Shown: positions 36,951 through 44,599 of the stretch, one piece after another
How the letters are laid out: the number at the start of each line of letters is the position of its first letter
Position numbering within the stretch: position 1 is the stretch's first letter
Program-made: the position numbers and the translations under genes
Notes under the pieces: generated by a model
Databases searched by the model: none
What the model was told of the DNA's origin: nothing
What the model saw: the letters and a program-made list of their open reading frames with translations, nothing else
Source: Paenibacillus sp. 1001270B_150601_E10
Lineage (GTDB): Bacteria > Bacillota > Bacilli > Paenibacillales > Paenibacillaceae
Direction: 5' to 3'
Assembly (NCBI RefSeq): GCF_015558675.1
Contig: NZ_JADMOL010000003.1
Span: 414,813 to 478,812 of the forward strand
DNA length: 64,000 bases

Positions 36951-37034
36951 CCCTATCCCTCATTTCGTCTCTCTATTTAAAATAAATGCAGGCATCCATT
37001 TGCACAAAAATTACAAGTGGAGATTTTCCCCTAT

Positions 37035-37064
37035 ATTATAAATTAAGAAAGAGTTTTTTTTCAA
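37035..37064 (-). promoter_or_regulatory. Promoter of the rpiR-ROK unit
   Basis: On the - strand: -35 TTGAAA (37064-37059), 18 nt, -10 TATAAT (37040-37035). Confidence 0.6.
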
Positions 37065-37155
37065 TTACTTCTGTAGGCGATTCTTTGATGTTTTAAAGAA
37101 AAAATGCTCTATATTTGTAATATCATGCAGCGTATCGATAGAAATAGATGCCGCA

Positions 37156-37181
37156 ATAAGAGCCTTGTTTCTCACAAGGCT
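37156..37181 (-). terminator. Terminator after the SRPBCC gene
   Basis: AGCCTTGT (37161-37168) / ACAAGGCT (37174-37181), 8-bp stem with 5-nt loop, moderately T-rich after it on the - strand. Confidence 0.6.
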
Positions 37182-37231
37182 CAATGGATGACAATATGGT
37201 AGATTGGTTCATGTAGTCTTAGCTATAGAAG

Positions 37232-37696
37232 TCACACTGCGTTCCGCTCGTCTTTCAGGGCTTCTTGTTGGACACGCTTCATAAAGTCCGTAACGACCTT
37301 TTGATTCCCTTTGGTGCTGCCGAGCTTCAACATGATCTTGCCAAACAGATTGATGCCTTCATTGGACCCGCTATACTCAAAGACGGTGTGGTGCTCATCT
37401 TTTTTATGCAGGGTGTACGCGGCACGAATGTTAAAGGTCTTAGCCAAGGTAAAGCCAACCTTTAAATGCTTATAGGCTGGCGTATCTTCATACTCCAACA
37501 CTTCAACGATATACGTCTCAACCCGTTTCCCTTCCTTGTATTTTTGCTGAAACTTGGTTCCAATCTTGCCTTCTGTCTCCTCAATCAACTTGTTCTCTAC
37601 CACCTGCGGCATAATACGCTGCTGATTATCCCAGTCAAACAATCTCCAGATCGTCTCGATGTTCGCCTCGATATCCATACGTTCCTTCCAATTCAT
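37232..37696 (-). CDS. SRPBCC/START-like ligand-binding protein
   Basis: A protein of 154 residues with the helix-grip pattern of polyketide-cyclase/SRPBCC proteins: 'MDIEANIETIWRLFDW' N-terminus, a central beta sheet, and a long C-terminal helix 'TDFMKRVQQEALKDE'. The ATG follows AAAGGAGC. The fold binds hydrophobic ligands; the ligand and role are unknown, and there are no informative neighbours. Confidence 0.75.
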   Translation of the reverse strand: MNWKERMDIEANIETIWRLFDWDNQQRIMPQVVENKLIEETEGKIGTKFQQKYKEGKRVETYIVEVLEYEDTPAYKHLKVGFTLAKTFNIRAAYTLHKKDEHHTVFEYSGSNEGINLFGKIMLKLGSTKGNQKVVTDFMKRVQQEALKDERNAV

Positions 37697-38016
37697 GCTT
37701 CAATGCTCCTTTACAAGCTTTAAAAAGAGAGGGAGAAGAAAGAACTTCAATTCAAAAACTCAAGCAATCAACTGAATCGCTTTGCAGAACCACCAGCAGA
37801 GTCACCCTCAACGCCATATTCTTGCCTGGCCGCTCCCCATGGGCCGCCTCTAGAACCGGCTCCTCTTTCCACTCTATTTGTTGTTAGTATAAACCAGTCC
37901 GTCAGATCCGTAATCGTTAGCTGATTCTTTTTTGCGTCAAGATTTGTGGTTAACAAGAGCCCCATCTCAAACTTTGCCATGAAGCATCATTTGAATCCGT
38001 CATGTTCCGAGTTCAC
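37697..38016. other. Intergenic region, no gene supported
   Basis: A 70-codon frame on the - strand (37768-37980) lacks a ribosome site and has an Arg/Gly/Ser-rich, non-protein-like composition. It was not accepted. No terminator or promoter stands out. Confidence 0.35.
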
Positions 38017-39261
38017 TTATGAATGCGGCTTGAAAATACGGGATAAATACTCATTCATAAAGAGCTGGTCAGGATCAAGCTCTTCCCTTACGTTCTGAAA
38101 GGCTGACCACATGGGGTATCGATTCTCGAACTGTGGGGCCTGAAGAGTATGCATCTTGCCCCAGTGCGGCCTCCCGCCATAGTGGAGGAAGATCTCCTCC
38201 ATCGCTCGAAAGTAAGCCTCATAGGGCATCCCCTTGTACATATGCACAGCGATGTAGGCCGAATCCCGGCCGTATGCCGGACTAAGCCATATATCGTCAC
38301 CCTTAGCATAACGACACTCCACGGGGAAATGGACATGGAACCGCTGCTTGGATAACGCCGCTTGCATTTCTTTAATGACTTCGGCCATCGCTTCCGAAGG
38401 GAGACTATATTCCATCTCATGAAAGCGAACGAGACGCTTGGTTGCGAATAAACGATGACTATGGGATACTTTGCGGCCTACGGGAACCTGCGAAGCCGAC
38501 AGCCGGCTGATGGCAGCGCTCGTGCGCGGGAGGAGCCTGCACATTTCGGATAGCAGACCAAAGAAGGCATTTTCCATCACCACTTCATTAAAATAATCTT
38601 GCAGCTTGCGAGTTGACACTTCTCTCTCTGTAATGTTCATCAGCTTGATCTGGCAAGGCTCCGCATAGGGGAACCAGAAAAATTCAAAATGCCGATTCTC
38701 GCCTGCCAACTGGGTGAGCTGCGTCAAGCAATCAGTAATCGGCAGTCGCCTGCTCTCATATTCAAGCTTATATGCCGCTTCCAGTCGAAGGGTGACCTGC
38801 ACAATCACCCCTAAGACGCCAAGGGAGATTTGCATTGCCTTAAACCATTCGGGATGCGATTGCGGCGTACATTCCAGAACTTCCCCCTGGCCGGTAACCA
38901 CGGTCATTCCGATCACCTGAGTCGAAATATTGCCGAATGTCAGGCCTGTTCCATGCGTTCCCGTGCTGATTGCTCCCGCAATCGACTGAACGTCGATATC
39001 GCCCAGATTCTCTTGCGATAACCCATGCGAGAACAGAGCTTCGCCAAGCCGCTTTAGCTTCGTTCCCGCCCAGACCGTAGCCGTTCTCGCCTCTTGATCA
39101 ACACGCACGATGCCTTGAAGGTGATCAAGCGACATCAACACATCATTGGATGCGGCAATGGCCGTAAACGAATGCCCCGAGCCAACGACACGAAGCTTGC
39201 GTCCCTCGCGCCTGCACCATTGAACGATGTCCACGACCTCCTCAATGGAGCCTGGGTACAC
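38017..39261 (-). CDS. D-arabinono-1,4-lactone oxidase family FAD enzyme, 5' end damaged
   Basis: At least 414 residues from GTG 39261. FAD_binding_4 domain (GSGHSFT with the flavin-linking His, 'AGAISTGTHGTGLTFGNIS') followed by the ALO C-terminal domain ending 'WGKMHTL..FENRYPMW'. These enzymes oxidise aldonolactones using O2. Homologues begin with a further 10-20 residues (W-x-N-W-type motif) before 'P.EIVYPGS'. Here the frame reads back only through 'ILPPKEIV' to a TAA about 12 codons upstream, so the authentic start is missing at the edge of the AT-rich island. GTG 39261 has AAAGGAG but at too short a distance. Confidence 0.75.
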   Translation of the reverse strand: MYPGSIEEVVDIVQWCRREGRKLRVVGSGHSFTAIAASNDVLMSLDHLQGIVRVDQEARTATVWAGTKLKRLGEALFSHGLSQENLGDIDVQSIAGAISTGTHGTGLTFGNISTQVIGMTVVTGQGEVLECTPQSHPEWFKAMQISLGVLGVIVQVTLRLEAAYKLEYESRRLPITDCLTQLTQLAGENRHFEFFWFPYAEPCQIKLMNITEREVSTRKLQDYFNEVVMENAFFGLLSEMCRLLPRTSAAISRLSASQVPVGRKVSHSHRLFATKRLVRFHEMEYSLPSEAMAEVIKEMQAALSKQRFHVHFPVECRYAKGDDIWLSPAYGRDSAYIAVHMYKGMPYEAYFRAMEEIFLHYGGRPHWGKMHTLQAPQFENRYPMWSAFQNVREELDPDQLFMNEYLSRIFKPHS

Positions 39262-39330
39262 GATCTCCTTTGGAGGGAGAATGTTTCTTATCTGTTAAAC
39301 GCGTATGCGTTTATACCTTCTATACGCGGG

Positions 39331-39367
39331 TGTGGATAATCCCTATTTATGTGCCTTATTATCCACA
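39331..39367. repeat. Inverted pair of perfect DnaA boxes at the island edge
   Basis: TGTGGATAAT (39331-39340) and ATTATCCACA (39358-39367) form a perfect 10-bp inverted repeat. Each arm contains TTATCCACA, the consensus DnaA 9-mer. No T-run follows, so it is not a standard terminator. It may bind DnaA or be a remnant of a replicon. Confidence 0.5.
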
Positions 39368-40091
39368 GAGAGATGATGTTTAGGATTATAGCCCATAAGA
39401 AACATTTATAAGAAGAAAAAACATAGTTGCAGATGAATATGGCGGGTGTAGCCCAAGCGAAGGCGCGGGAGAAGCCCTTGATTTATGAACTAAAAAGAAA
39501 CAACCATGATCTTATAAACGGAAGCAGCTGTAGGAAGAGAATATAAGAGGCTCAGATTGAGCATATGGTATGGTAACGATCATTAGGTCAATCAACATAT
39601 CCATTTCAGTTGGAAGATCAGTTGCTTGATATAGATCTTCTTGAATGTGGCCAACATTGTCATTAGCGAACAGATCAGTACAGTAGTCTGTCACCAGCTG
39701 CACTTCGTTTGAGCTCATTGAACCAGGAATAAGGAGTATAAGCTGAAGCGTAGGTCAATCACCAACGTCACTGCCTTCAGTCTACAACTAGCCGAAGGCT
39801 AAGTATCAAAAACATTAGTCTGGCAAGCCAATCGCAGCTAGCAGCTTCCGGAAAAACAACCAGGAGCTATAGCTTCGCTGCGCAGCTGGCGCCGAGCAGA
39901 TCGGCTGAACCGGTGCTTCCGGAAGAATTATTATTTCATCATTGAGGGTAGTTTTGTGTCATTGGGGTGACATTTTTCGAAGATAGTTGTTATGTTTAGG
40001 GCTAATTTTAGACTATTGCACCAAATCACAGATTTTGGTCATTTATATATGTATTCATTAACATATACTCCGCTTATGTATGTCGCACACC
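39368..40091. other. Non-coding or decayed start of the island
   Basis: No confident gene. Two weak candidates were examined: a 37-codon frame from ATG 39425 or 39431 on the + strand, and a 68-codon frame on the - strand (39512-39718). Neither has a ribosome site or a recognised family. Two copies of the palindromic TTCCGGAA core (about 39846 and 39919) bracket a GC-richer patch. Confidence 0.3.
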
Positions 40092-40919
40092 TTCGCGCGA
40101 ATTTTCTCGGTCAAGTCTATCTTAAATGAAGCTACGAAACCCGATTAGAGACAGAACATCGAAGAATTGTTTGAAGGGAATAATGATGTTGCTCTCCTTT
40201 ACTTTTCAGGGCACGGACTAATAAATTCAACAGGAGGATACATCGTTACAACTGATTACAAAACATACGATGAAGGCATAGCAATGGACACAATTTTAAA
40301 TCTAGCAAACAGGTCCGGTGCACGCGATAAAATAGTCATCCTCGATTGTTGTCATTCTGGCTCCTTTGGATCTCCATCACAACAAAACGGACTCACTCAA
40401 CTTAGTGATGGATTAACTATTTTAACAGCAAGTCGAAGCTCTGAGTCTGCATTCGCAATAGATGGCCAAGGTGTCTTTACCTCATTACTACTTGACGCAC
40501 TTCATGGAGGCGCAGCTGATCTAAGAGGATATGTTACACCTGGTAGCTTATACTCATATATTGATGAAGCACTGGGTGCTTGGGATCAAAGACCAGTTTT
40601 TAAAACAAACGTGTCAAGATTTACTCATATAAGAAGGGTCGAACCAATTATACCTTTAATCACTATTAGAAAAATTAGCGATTATTTTAAAGAACCTACA
40701 GAAGAATTTAAGTTAGATCCTTCTTATGAATTCTCTAGCGATGAGCCCAAAGAAGAAAATGTCGCTGTATTTAAAGACTTACAAAAATACGAATCAGTTG
40801 GGCTAGTCGTTCCAGTGGATGCAAAACATATGTATTTTGCAGCAATGGAATCCAAATCTTGTCGACTAACAGCGCTTGGTTATCAGTATTGGCGCTTGGT
40901 TTACGAAGGAAAAGTATGA
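40092..40919 (+). pseudogene. Caspase-like (peptidase C14/metacaspase) gene, N-terminus lost and in-frame stop
   Basis: From TTG 40167 about 250 residues remain. They show the catalytic His in YFSGHG and the catalytic Cys in ILDCCHSG, with 'LTILTASRSSESAFAIDGQG' and 'GVFTSLLLDALHGG' after it. In-frame sequence before it (ATKPD, stop TAG 40146-40148, RQNIEELFEG) continues the caspase homology through the stop. The first strand/helix of the p20 domain is absent. It is therefore a decayed gene, though a p20-core fragment might still be made. Bacterial caspase-like proteases often act in cell-suicide defence; the C-terminal part (after 170) is unrecognised. Confidence 0.7.
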
Positions 40920-40925
40920 GTTTAG

Positions 40926-40955
40926 AAAAAAGACCACTTCGGATAGTGGTCTTTT
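40926..40955. terminator. Bidirectional terminator after the caspase remnant
   Basis: AAAGACCACT (40929-40938) / AGTGGTCTTT (40945-40954) with a 6-nt loop, T/A-rich on both sides. It serves the caspase remnant and, on the other strand, the small proline-rich genes. Confidence 0.85.
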
Positions 40956-40979
40956 GTCTTTTAATATTCAAGTCAACAA

Positions 40980-41095
40980 TCATTTTTGAGGCCGTGGAAT
41001 GCTGGAACCGCCTCCAGGTGGTCCTTGTTTATCTTGAGATTTACTAGGCTGGTGTCCATTATCAACTTTTTTAAAGGCTTGTTATTTTGATTCAT
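40980..41095 (-). CDS. Tiny Pro/Gly-rich protein, reading frame needs a -1 shift at A AAA AAG
   Basis: ATG 41095 opens 'MNQNNKPLKK'. After the heptamer A AAA AAG (41072-41066) the -1 frame continues as 'VDNGHQPSKSQDKQGPPGGG' and then SSIPRPQK, ending at TGA 40980-40982, 38 residues in all. The zero frame instead gives an unrelated 40-residue tail. The -1 product is clearly paralogous to the neighbouring 54-residue protein (shared GHQPS and GGSSI.RP.QK). Either a programmed frameshift, a homopolymer indel mutation, or a sequencing error explains it. The ribosome site is weak. Confidence 0.5.
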
Positions 41096-41106
41096 AATGT
41101 AAACTT

Positions 41107-41271
41107 CTATTTTTGATTGGGTCTAGCTATACTAGATCCTCCAGTAGGTGGGGGTGACTTTGCACTTGGCGCTTGGGGTTGGATCCCTTTTTGTTCCCTG
41201 CCTGGACTTGGTTGATGCCCAAAGTCCTTGTTTGGTTGATACCCTACTCCTGATGGCTTACTGCTTGGCAT
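41107..41271 (-). CDS. Small Pro-rich protein ending GGSSIARPNQK
   Basis: A protein of 54 residues from ATG 41271, preceded by a near-perfect GGAGGAGATAAC ribosome site. It is rich in Pro, Gln, Ser and Lys, without hydrophobic segments: 'MPSSKPSGVGYQPNKDFGHQ', then 'PSPGREQKGIQ', ending 'PPPTGGSSIARPNQK'. Its start lies 28 nt inside the 3' end of the DUF6338 gene, so the two are translationally linked. Function unknown; its composition suggests a disordered adaptor. A frameshifted paralogue follows. Confidence 0.65.
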   Translation of the reverse strand: MPSSKPSGVGYQPNKDFGHQPSPGREQKGIQPQAPSAKSPPPTGGSSIARPNQK

Positions 41272-41879
41272 GTTATCTCCTCCATTGTAAAAAATTCAAT
41301 ATGAAGTATTTGGTCACCAGCAATCCAAACTCCATTAGATCGCGGTATTTCCTGCCAACTCCCGTTTTCATCTAATTTGTATACGACTTCAATATACAAA
41401 TCTTTTTCATTAGGAACAGAAGAGGCTATAGAGTTATTGGAATACTTACCATATATTCTAGTTCCATCTTTAAGAGTAACTATAGTATATGCAGCTTTAC
41501 TCATAATATAATCCCATGCTGTTGGTACAGGATGCAAAGTCTGGACTTTCACTTTATGAAGCATTACTCGTAGCCATTCTTTCTCTGTTATAAGCCCTGC
41601 TACTAATCCGAGAATAAATGGGAAAATAATTAATACAGCAATTATACAAATTGACCAACGAAAAGGATGATTATCATAATATTTTATAGTTATTAATTGA
41701 TGAATTAATGGCCACCAAATAGCGAAGTTTACGCAACTAAAGAAAAAAAATCTTAGAATAGCTGGCTGGTATGCTTGATCTCTTTGTGGAATAAAATATC
41801 CATAAGCAAAACTCATAGAAAAACCAGGTATTAAAAACAATAGTGTGTAGAGAGCCATATCAAAATTAGAAAGAGTCAT
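41244..41879 (-). CDS. DUF6338 family membrane protein
   Basis: A protein of 211 residues with ATG 41879 after GGAGATG. Three hydrophobic segments (about 10-28, 43-60 and 74-95) lead to a soluble C-terminal domain: 'TIVTLKDGTRIYGKYSNNS', 'ASSVPNEKDLYIEVVYKLDE' and 'GVWIAGDQILHIEFF'. This pattern is that of DUF6338, a family of unknown function. It is followed by two tiny Pro-rich genes on the same strand, suggesting a three-gene unit. Confidence 0.75.
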   Translation of the reverse strand: MTLSNFDMALYTLLFLIPGFSMSFAYGYFIPQRDQAYQPAILRFFFFSCVNFAIWWPLIHQLITIKYYDNHPFRWSICIIAVLIIFPFILGLVAGLITEKEWLRVMLHKVKVQTLHPVPTAWDYIMSKAAYTIVTLKDGTRIYGKYSNNSIASSVPNEKDLYIEVVYKLDENGSWQEIPRSNGVWIAGDQILHIEFFTMEEITCQAVSHQE

Positions 41880-42000
41880 TAAACATCTCCATTTCTAATT
41901 ATTCATAATCTTGTACTTAATAAACTTTACTCAAATTCCTTATATATGTAAAGATTGTATACACAAAAGATCTTGAATTGACTCTGTTATGTTTCAATGA

Positions 42001-42645
42001 TTATGCTCTTGTTGTAACGCTCCACCCCTCCTCGATTGCTCTCTTAATAAAGTTTTTAGGTGAATTAATTCGCTTCTTATGTTCACGCATTAGAAGTAGT
42101 ATCTCAAGAGCCCTCTCACAAGGGACAGAACAAAGTAGTTCCATCGTCTCTTCGCTCGGTTCCTTCAGAGTCGCTAATAGATAACCCATATACACTGTAG
42201 CAGGTTCATTAATTTCTTCATTATTCTCACTTTGATATGATAGTTGGTCTCGTACTTTTTTTGGGTTTGATTCAAATGATAGTGTGTGGCCACCTGTGGA
42301 AACTAACGACCATACCTCGGCCAATAAATCACTGTTAATGCCTTTCTTTTTTTTTAATCCTAAATGCGCCATGGAATACAACTTTATCTCACACGGGTAT
42401 TTAAGTTTTTTCAATGCATAAATGGTTCCTAATAACATCAAACGATTAGGAGTTGTATGGTCAAAAATATTACTCACATTCTTATGGGTGTTTTTTGTTT
42501 GAACATCTTTTAATAACACTGTGTAGAATCCTTTTCTTAGAGGATCCGACATTGCAGTATTTCCTCTCACATAGAGTTCAACTGTACGGTTCGTATGCAA
42601 AATAATCCCCTCCCAAAAATCGTAAGGTAGATCATGAATCGACAT
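42001..42645 (-). CDS. RNase H-fold protein lacking catalytic acids
   Basis: A protein of 214 residues. The first ~110 residues follow the ribonuclease HI layout: 'VELYVRGNTAMSDPLRKGFY', 'TTPNRLMLLGTIYALKKLKY' and 'CEIKLYSMAHLGL'. However, the positions of the catalytic Asp and Glu residues (first strand D, N-R-M-E-L helix, D-S after the fourth strand) read R/G, L and S-M. It should thus be an inactive nucleic-acid-binding fold. The C-terminal ~70 residues are helical ('ALEILLLMREHKKRINSPKN') and unrecognised. No clear ribosome site at ATG 42645. Confidence 0.55.
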   Translation of the reverse strand: MSIHDLPYDFWEGIILHTNRTVELYVRGNTAMSDPLRKGFYTVLLKDVQTKNTHKNVSNIFDHTTPNRLMLLGTIYALKKLKYPCEIKLYSMAHLGLKKKKGINSDLLAEVWSLVSTGGHTLSFESNPKKVRDQLSYQSENNEEINEPATVYMGYLLATLKEPSEETMELLCSVPCERALEILLLMREHKKRINSPKNFIKRAIEEGWSVTTRA

Positions 42646-43168
42646 TCGATTGTCTCGATTTGAATGCGTATACCTACCCCATGTTTGGATTGCTGCAGTA
42701 CCCGTGTGATCGAGAAATAAGAAATAAATATTAAAGTATGATAAATTCCAATAAAAAAGTTGGTATGAATGAAGAGAATGTAATCAGGATGCATTAATAG
42801 TTTACAATCTTAAACATATTATAGCATATAGTGTGAACTGTTAGGCTGAGAACAGCGTTGTATCTGGAACTGGATAATTCACTTACTTTATGGGTGGTGT
42901 CAACGAGGCTGGTATTGTATTCAAAATCGTTTAAATCCTAGCTGTAGCATTGAAATATTATTAATTGTTTATGGTTCCACCTTCTTTTTGATTCCATTTG
43001 CAACGAAACAAAAATATTTTTTTACTATTTTCGACTTATTATAAGCCAACAAGACTATCAACTGCTGAAAATTATAGCCCTTTAAGGATTGAAGCACTAT
43101 TCCCATATTTTATATATAATGGTATAAATAACTTGGGTTACATAATATAATATGGAGGTAAGGGAAAA
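42646..43168. other. AT-rich divergent intergenic region
   Basis: Separates the RNase H-like gene from the matrixin gene. TATAAT-like hexamers occur on both strands (about 42825 on -, about 43117 on +) without convincing -35 partners. No gene accepted; a 75-codon frame on the - strand (42567-42794) has no site. Confidence 0.35.
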
Positions 43169-43768
43169 TTGATTAAGAAAACTAAAGTAATCATCGCTTC
43201 TCTCATTGCACTATCAGCTGTAGCAACTGTAATTCCTAGTGCAGATGCAACTGTATTTGGAAAAACAAGAAACGGCGGCGGTCAGTTCAGTGCGTGGTAT
43301 GATGCATCCGTCTCTCAAAAAGGTTACACTACGTATTTTGATTATGCACGTTCACAGTGGTCAGGAATCTCTACTAAAGTAAGTATCAGTACGACCACCA
43401 ATCCCACAACGTCCACTGACCAGTATTATGTATCTAATTCGATTGTAGCAGATCGATTAGGACAGTGTATCTCAATGAGCAAAACAACTGGAGAAGTAGA
43501 CCCCAATGTTAAGAATTGGGACTATAGCATGGTTTACATGTTTGATAACAATATTGTTCTCGGGGGATACAATAACGACACAAACAAGAAGAACACAGCC
43601 CTCCACGAAGTGGGACATTCTCTTGGCCTAGCTCATACAAACGACATAAATTCAACTTTAAGATCGCAATCAGTCATGACAGACGGAAGCGACACATTTA
43701 GAAACCGAAATATAACCTCCCCTTCAACCTACGACAAAGGCGAATTGAAGTACAAATGGGGAAATTAA
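43169..43768 (+). CDS. Secreted matrixin-type zinc metalloprotease
   Basis: A protein of 199 residues with a TTG start after TATGGAGG. A signal peptide (cleavage after PSADA, about residue 27) precedes a catalytic domain with the complete zinc motif HEVGHSLGLAH (about residues 147-157) followed by 'SVMTDG', which is the Met-turn position. It is short and has no propeptide cysteine switch visible, as in bacterial matrixin-like proteases. It probably cleaves extracellular peptides. A secreted or anchored protein of NTR/TIMP-like sequence is encoded 20 nt downstream. Confidence 0.8.
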   Translation: MIKKTKVIIASLIALSAVATVIPSADATVFGKTRNGGGQFSAWYDASVSQKGYTTYFDYARSQWSGISTKVSISTTTNPTTSTDQYYVSNSIVADRLGQCISMSKTTGEVDPNVKNWDYSMVYMFDNNIVLGGYNNDTNKKNTALHEVGHSLGLAHTNDINSTLRSQSVMTDGSDTFRNRNITSPSTYDKGELKYKWGN

Positions 43769-43788
43769 ATAAATAGGAGGATTATCTA

Positions 43789-44373
43789 ATGTTACTGAAA
43801 AAGAAAAGCACTATTATCTCTCTTGTTCTGGCTCTCCTTCTTGCTGCTAGCTGCATTTATTATTTTGCTATTTATAATTCTGTACGTGACGTATATGTAT
43901 CCTCGGATTATGTTGGATACTCTACAGGTAATGGACTATTTAATAATGCTGAATTAGTTGTTATTGGCAGCCCTACTAAAGATTTTGAAGACCGTGAGGT
44001 ACACTTGACTGAATTACCTAAAGGCTTTGTTGCTGATATTGCTACGTTTACAGAGATTAATGTGGAAAAGGTTCTAAAAGGCCCAGAAGAGGTTGTAAAA
44101 AATCTTACAGTAATTGAACCCATCGGAGTATATCAAACATTTAAAGGTAAAAAAAGAATTGCATATGAAGGGTATACAGAAATGAAAAAAGACAGCAAAT
44201 ATTTGATCTTTTTAAAGAAAAACAGTTATGGTCAGTACAGCGTAATTAATATGCAGGCTGGTAAATTCAATCTCGATGGAACTGATCCAGAGGACAATTC
44301 AGGTGAAGAGGCAATTATTAAGAAAAATATTTTTACAGAACTTACAACGAATTTTGCGAAGGAATTGAAATAA
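43789..44373 (+). CDS. Membrane-anchored protein with NTR/TIMP-like pattern
   Basis: A protein of 194 residues; ATG after AGGAGG. One N-terminal hydrophobic anchor (8-28), then an extracellular domain. It reads 'FNNAELVVIGSPTKD', 'FTEINVEKVLKGPEEVVKNL' and 'MKKDSKYLIFLKKNSYGQYS'. The alternating strand pattern with 'V.KVLKG' and 'YLIFL' is typical of OB-fold NTR/TIMP-like domains. That similarity is by eye and tentative. Its pairing with the matrixin gene suggests a cognate inhibitor, chaperone or immunity protein. A strong terminator overlaps its end. Confidence 0.55.
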   Translation: MLLKKKSTIISLVLALLLAASCIYYFAIYNSVRDVYVSSDYVGYSTGNGLFNNAELVVIGSPTKDFEDREVHLTELPKGFVADIATFTEINVEKVLKGPEEVVKNLTVIEPIGVYQTFKGKKRIAYEGYTEMKKDSKYLIFLKKNSYGQYSVINMQAGKFNLDGTDPEDNSGEEAIIKKNIFTELTTNFAKELK

Positions 44374-44400
44374 GGTGGGACTCCCCACCTTATTTTATTT
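44368..44400 (+). terminator. Terminator after the matrixin pair
   Basis: Perfect 12-bp stem AAATAAGGTGGG (44368-44379) / CCCACCTTATTT (44384-44395) with a 4-nt loop and T-rich tail. Confidence 0.9.
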
Positions 44401-44405
44401 TGTAT

Positions 44406-44599
44406 TTATTTTAAATCCCCTGGATGAGGAGATCTCCAAGGGTCATCTTTTAATCTAGCTAAAAAACCACGTTATACCTGCGCCTACTATGCTTATGCAT
44501 AAGATCCAATAGGCAGCCTTTAACCAGAAATATTTCTGCTCAAAACGAAAAAATAACTTTACCTAGTATTAGAGGTAAGGTTTCATATAAATTTAACAA
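44406..44599 (-). pseudogene. Small membrane protein gene broken at two T6 runs
   Basis: Immediately after, and overlapping the end of, the DNA ligase gene. Reading frames give in order 'LPLILGKVIF', 'RFEQKYFWLKAAYWILCISI' plus VGAGITWF, and 'LARLKDDPWRSPHPGDLK' before TAA (44408-44406). They join into one plausible single-helix protein only if one T is removed from each of two T6 runs. This could be real decay or homopolymer sequencing error. Family unknown. Confidence 0.45.

Noticed and set aside
37768-37980. 70-codon frame on the - strand
   Set aside because: No ribosome site and a tail of Gly/Arg/Ser typical of chance translation of GC-rich non-coding DNA.
39331-39367. DnaA boxes as a chromosomal origin
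   Set aside because: Only two boxes, no dnaA/dnaN/recF genes and no AT-rich unwinding element beside them.
39512-39718. 68-codon frame on the - strand at the start of the island
   Set aside because: Protein-like composition in part, but no ribosome site, no family, and no neighbour in the same unit; too weak to list.
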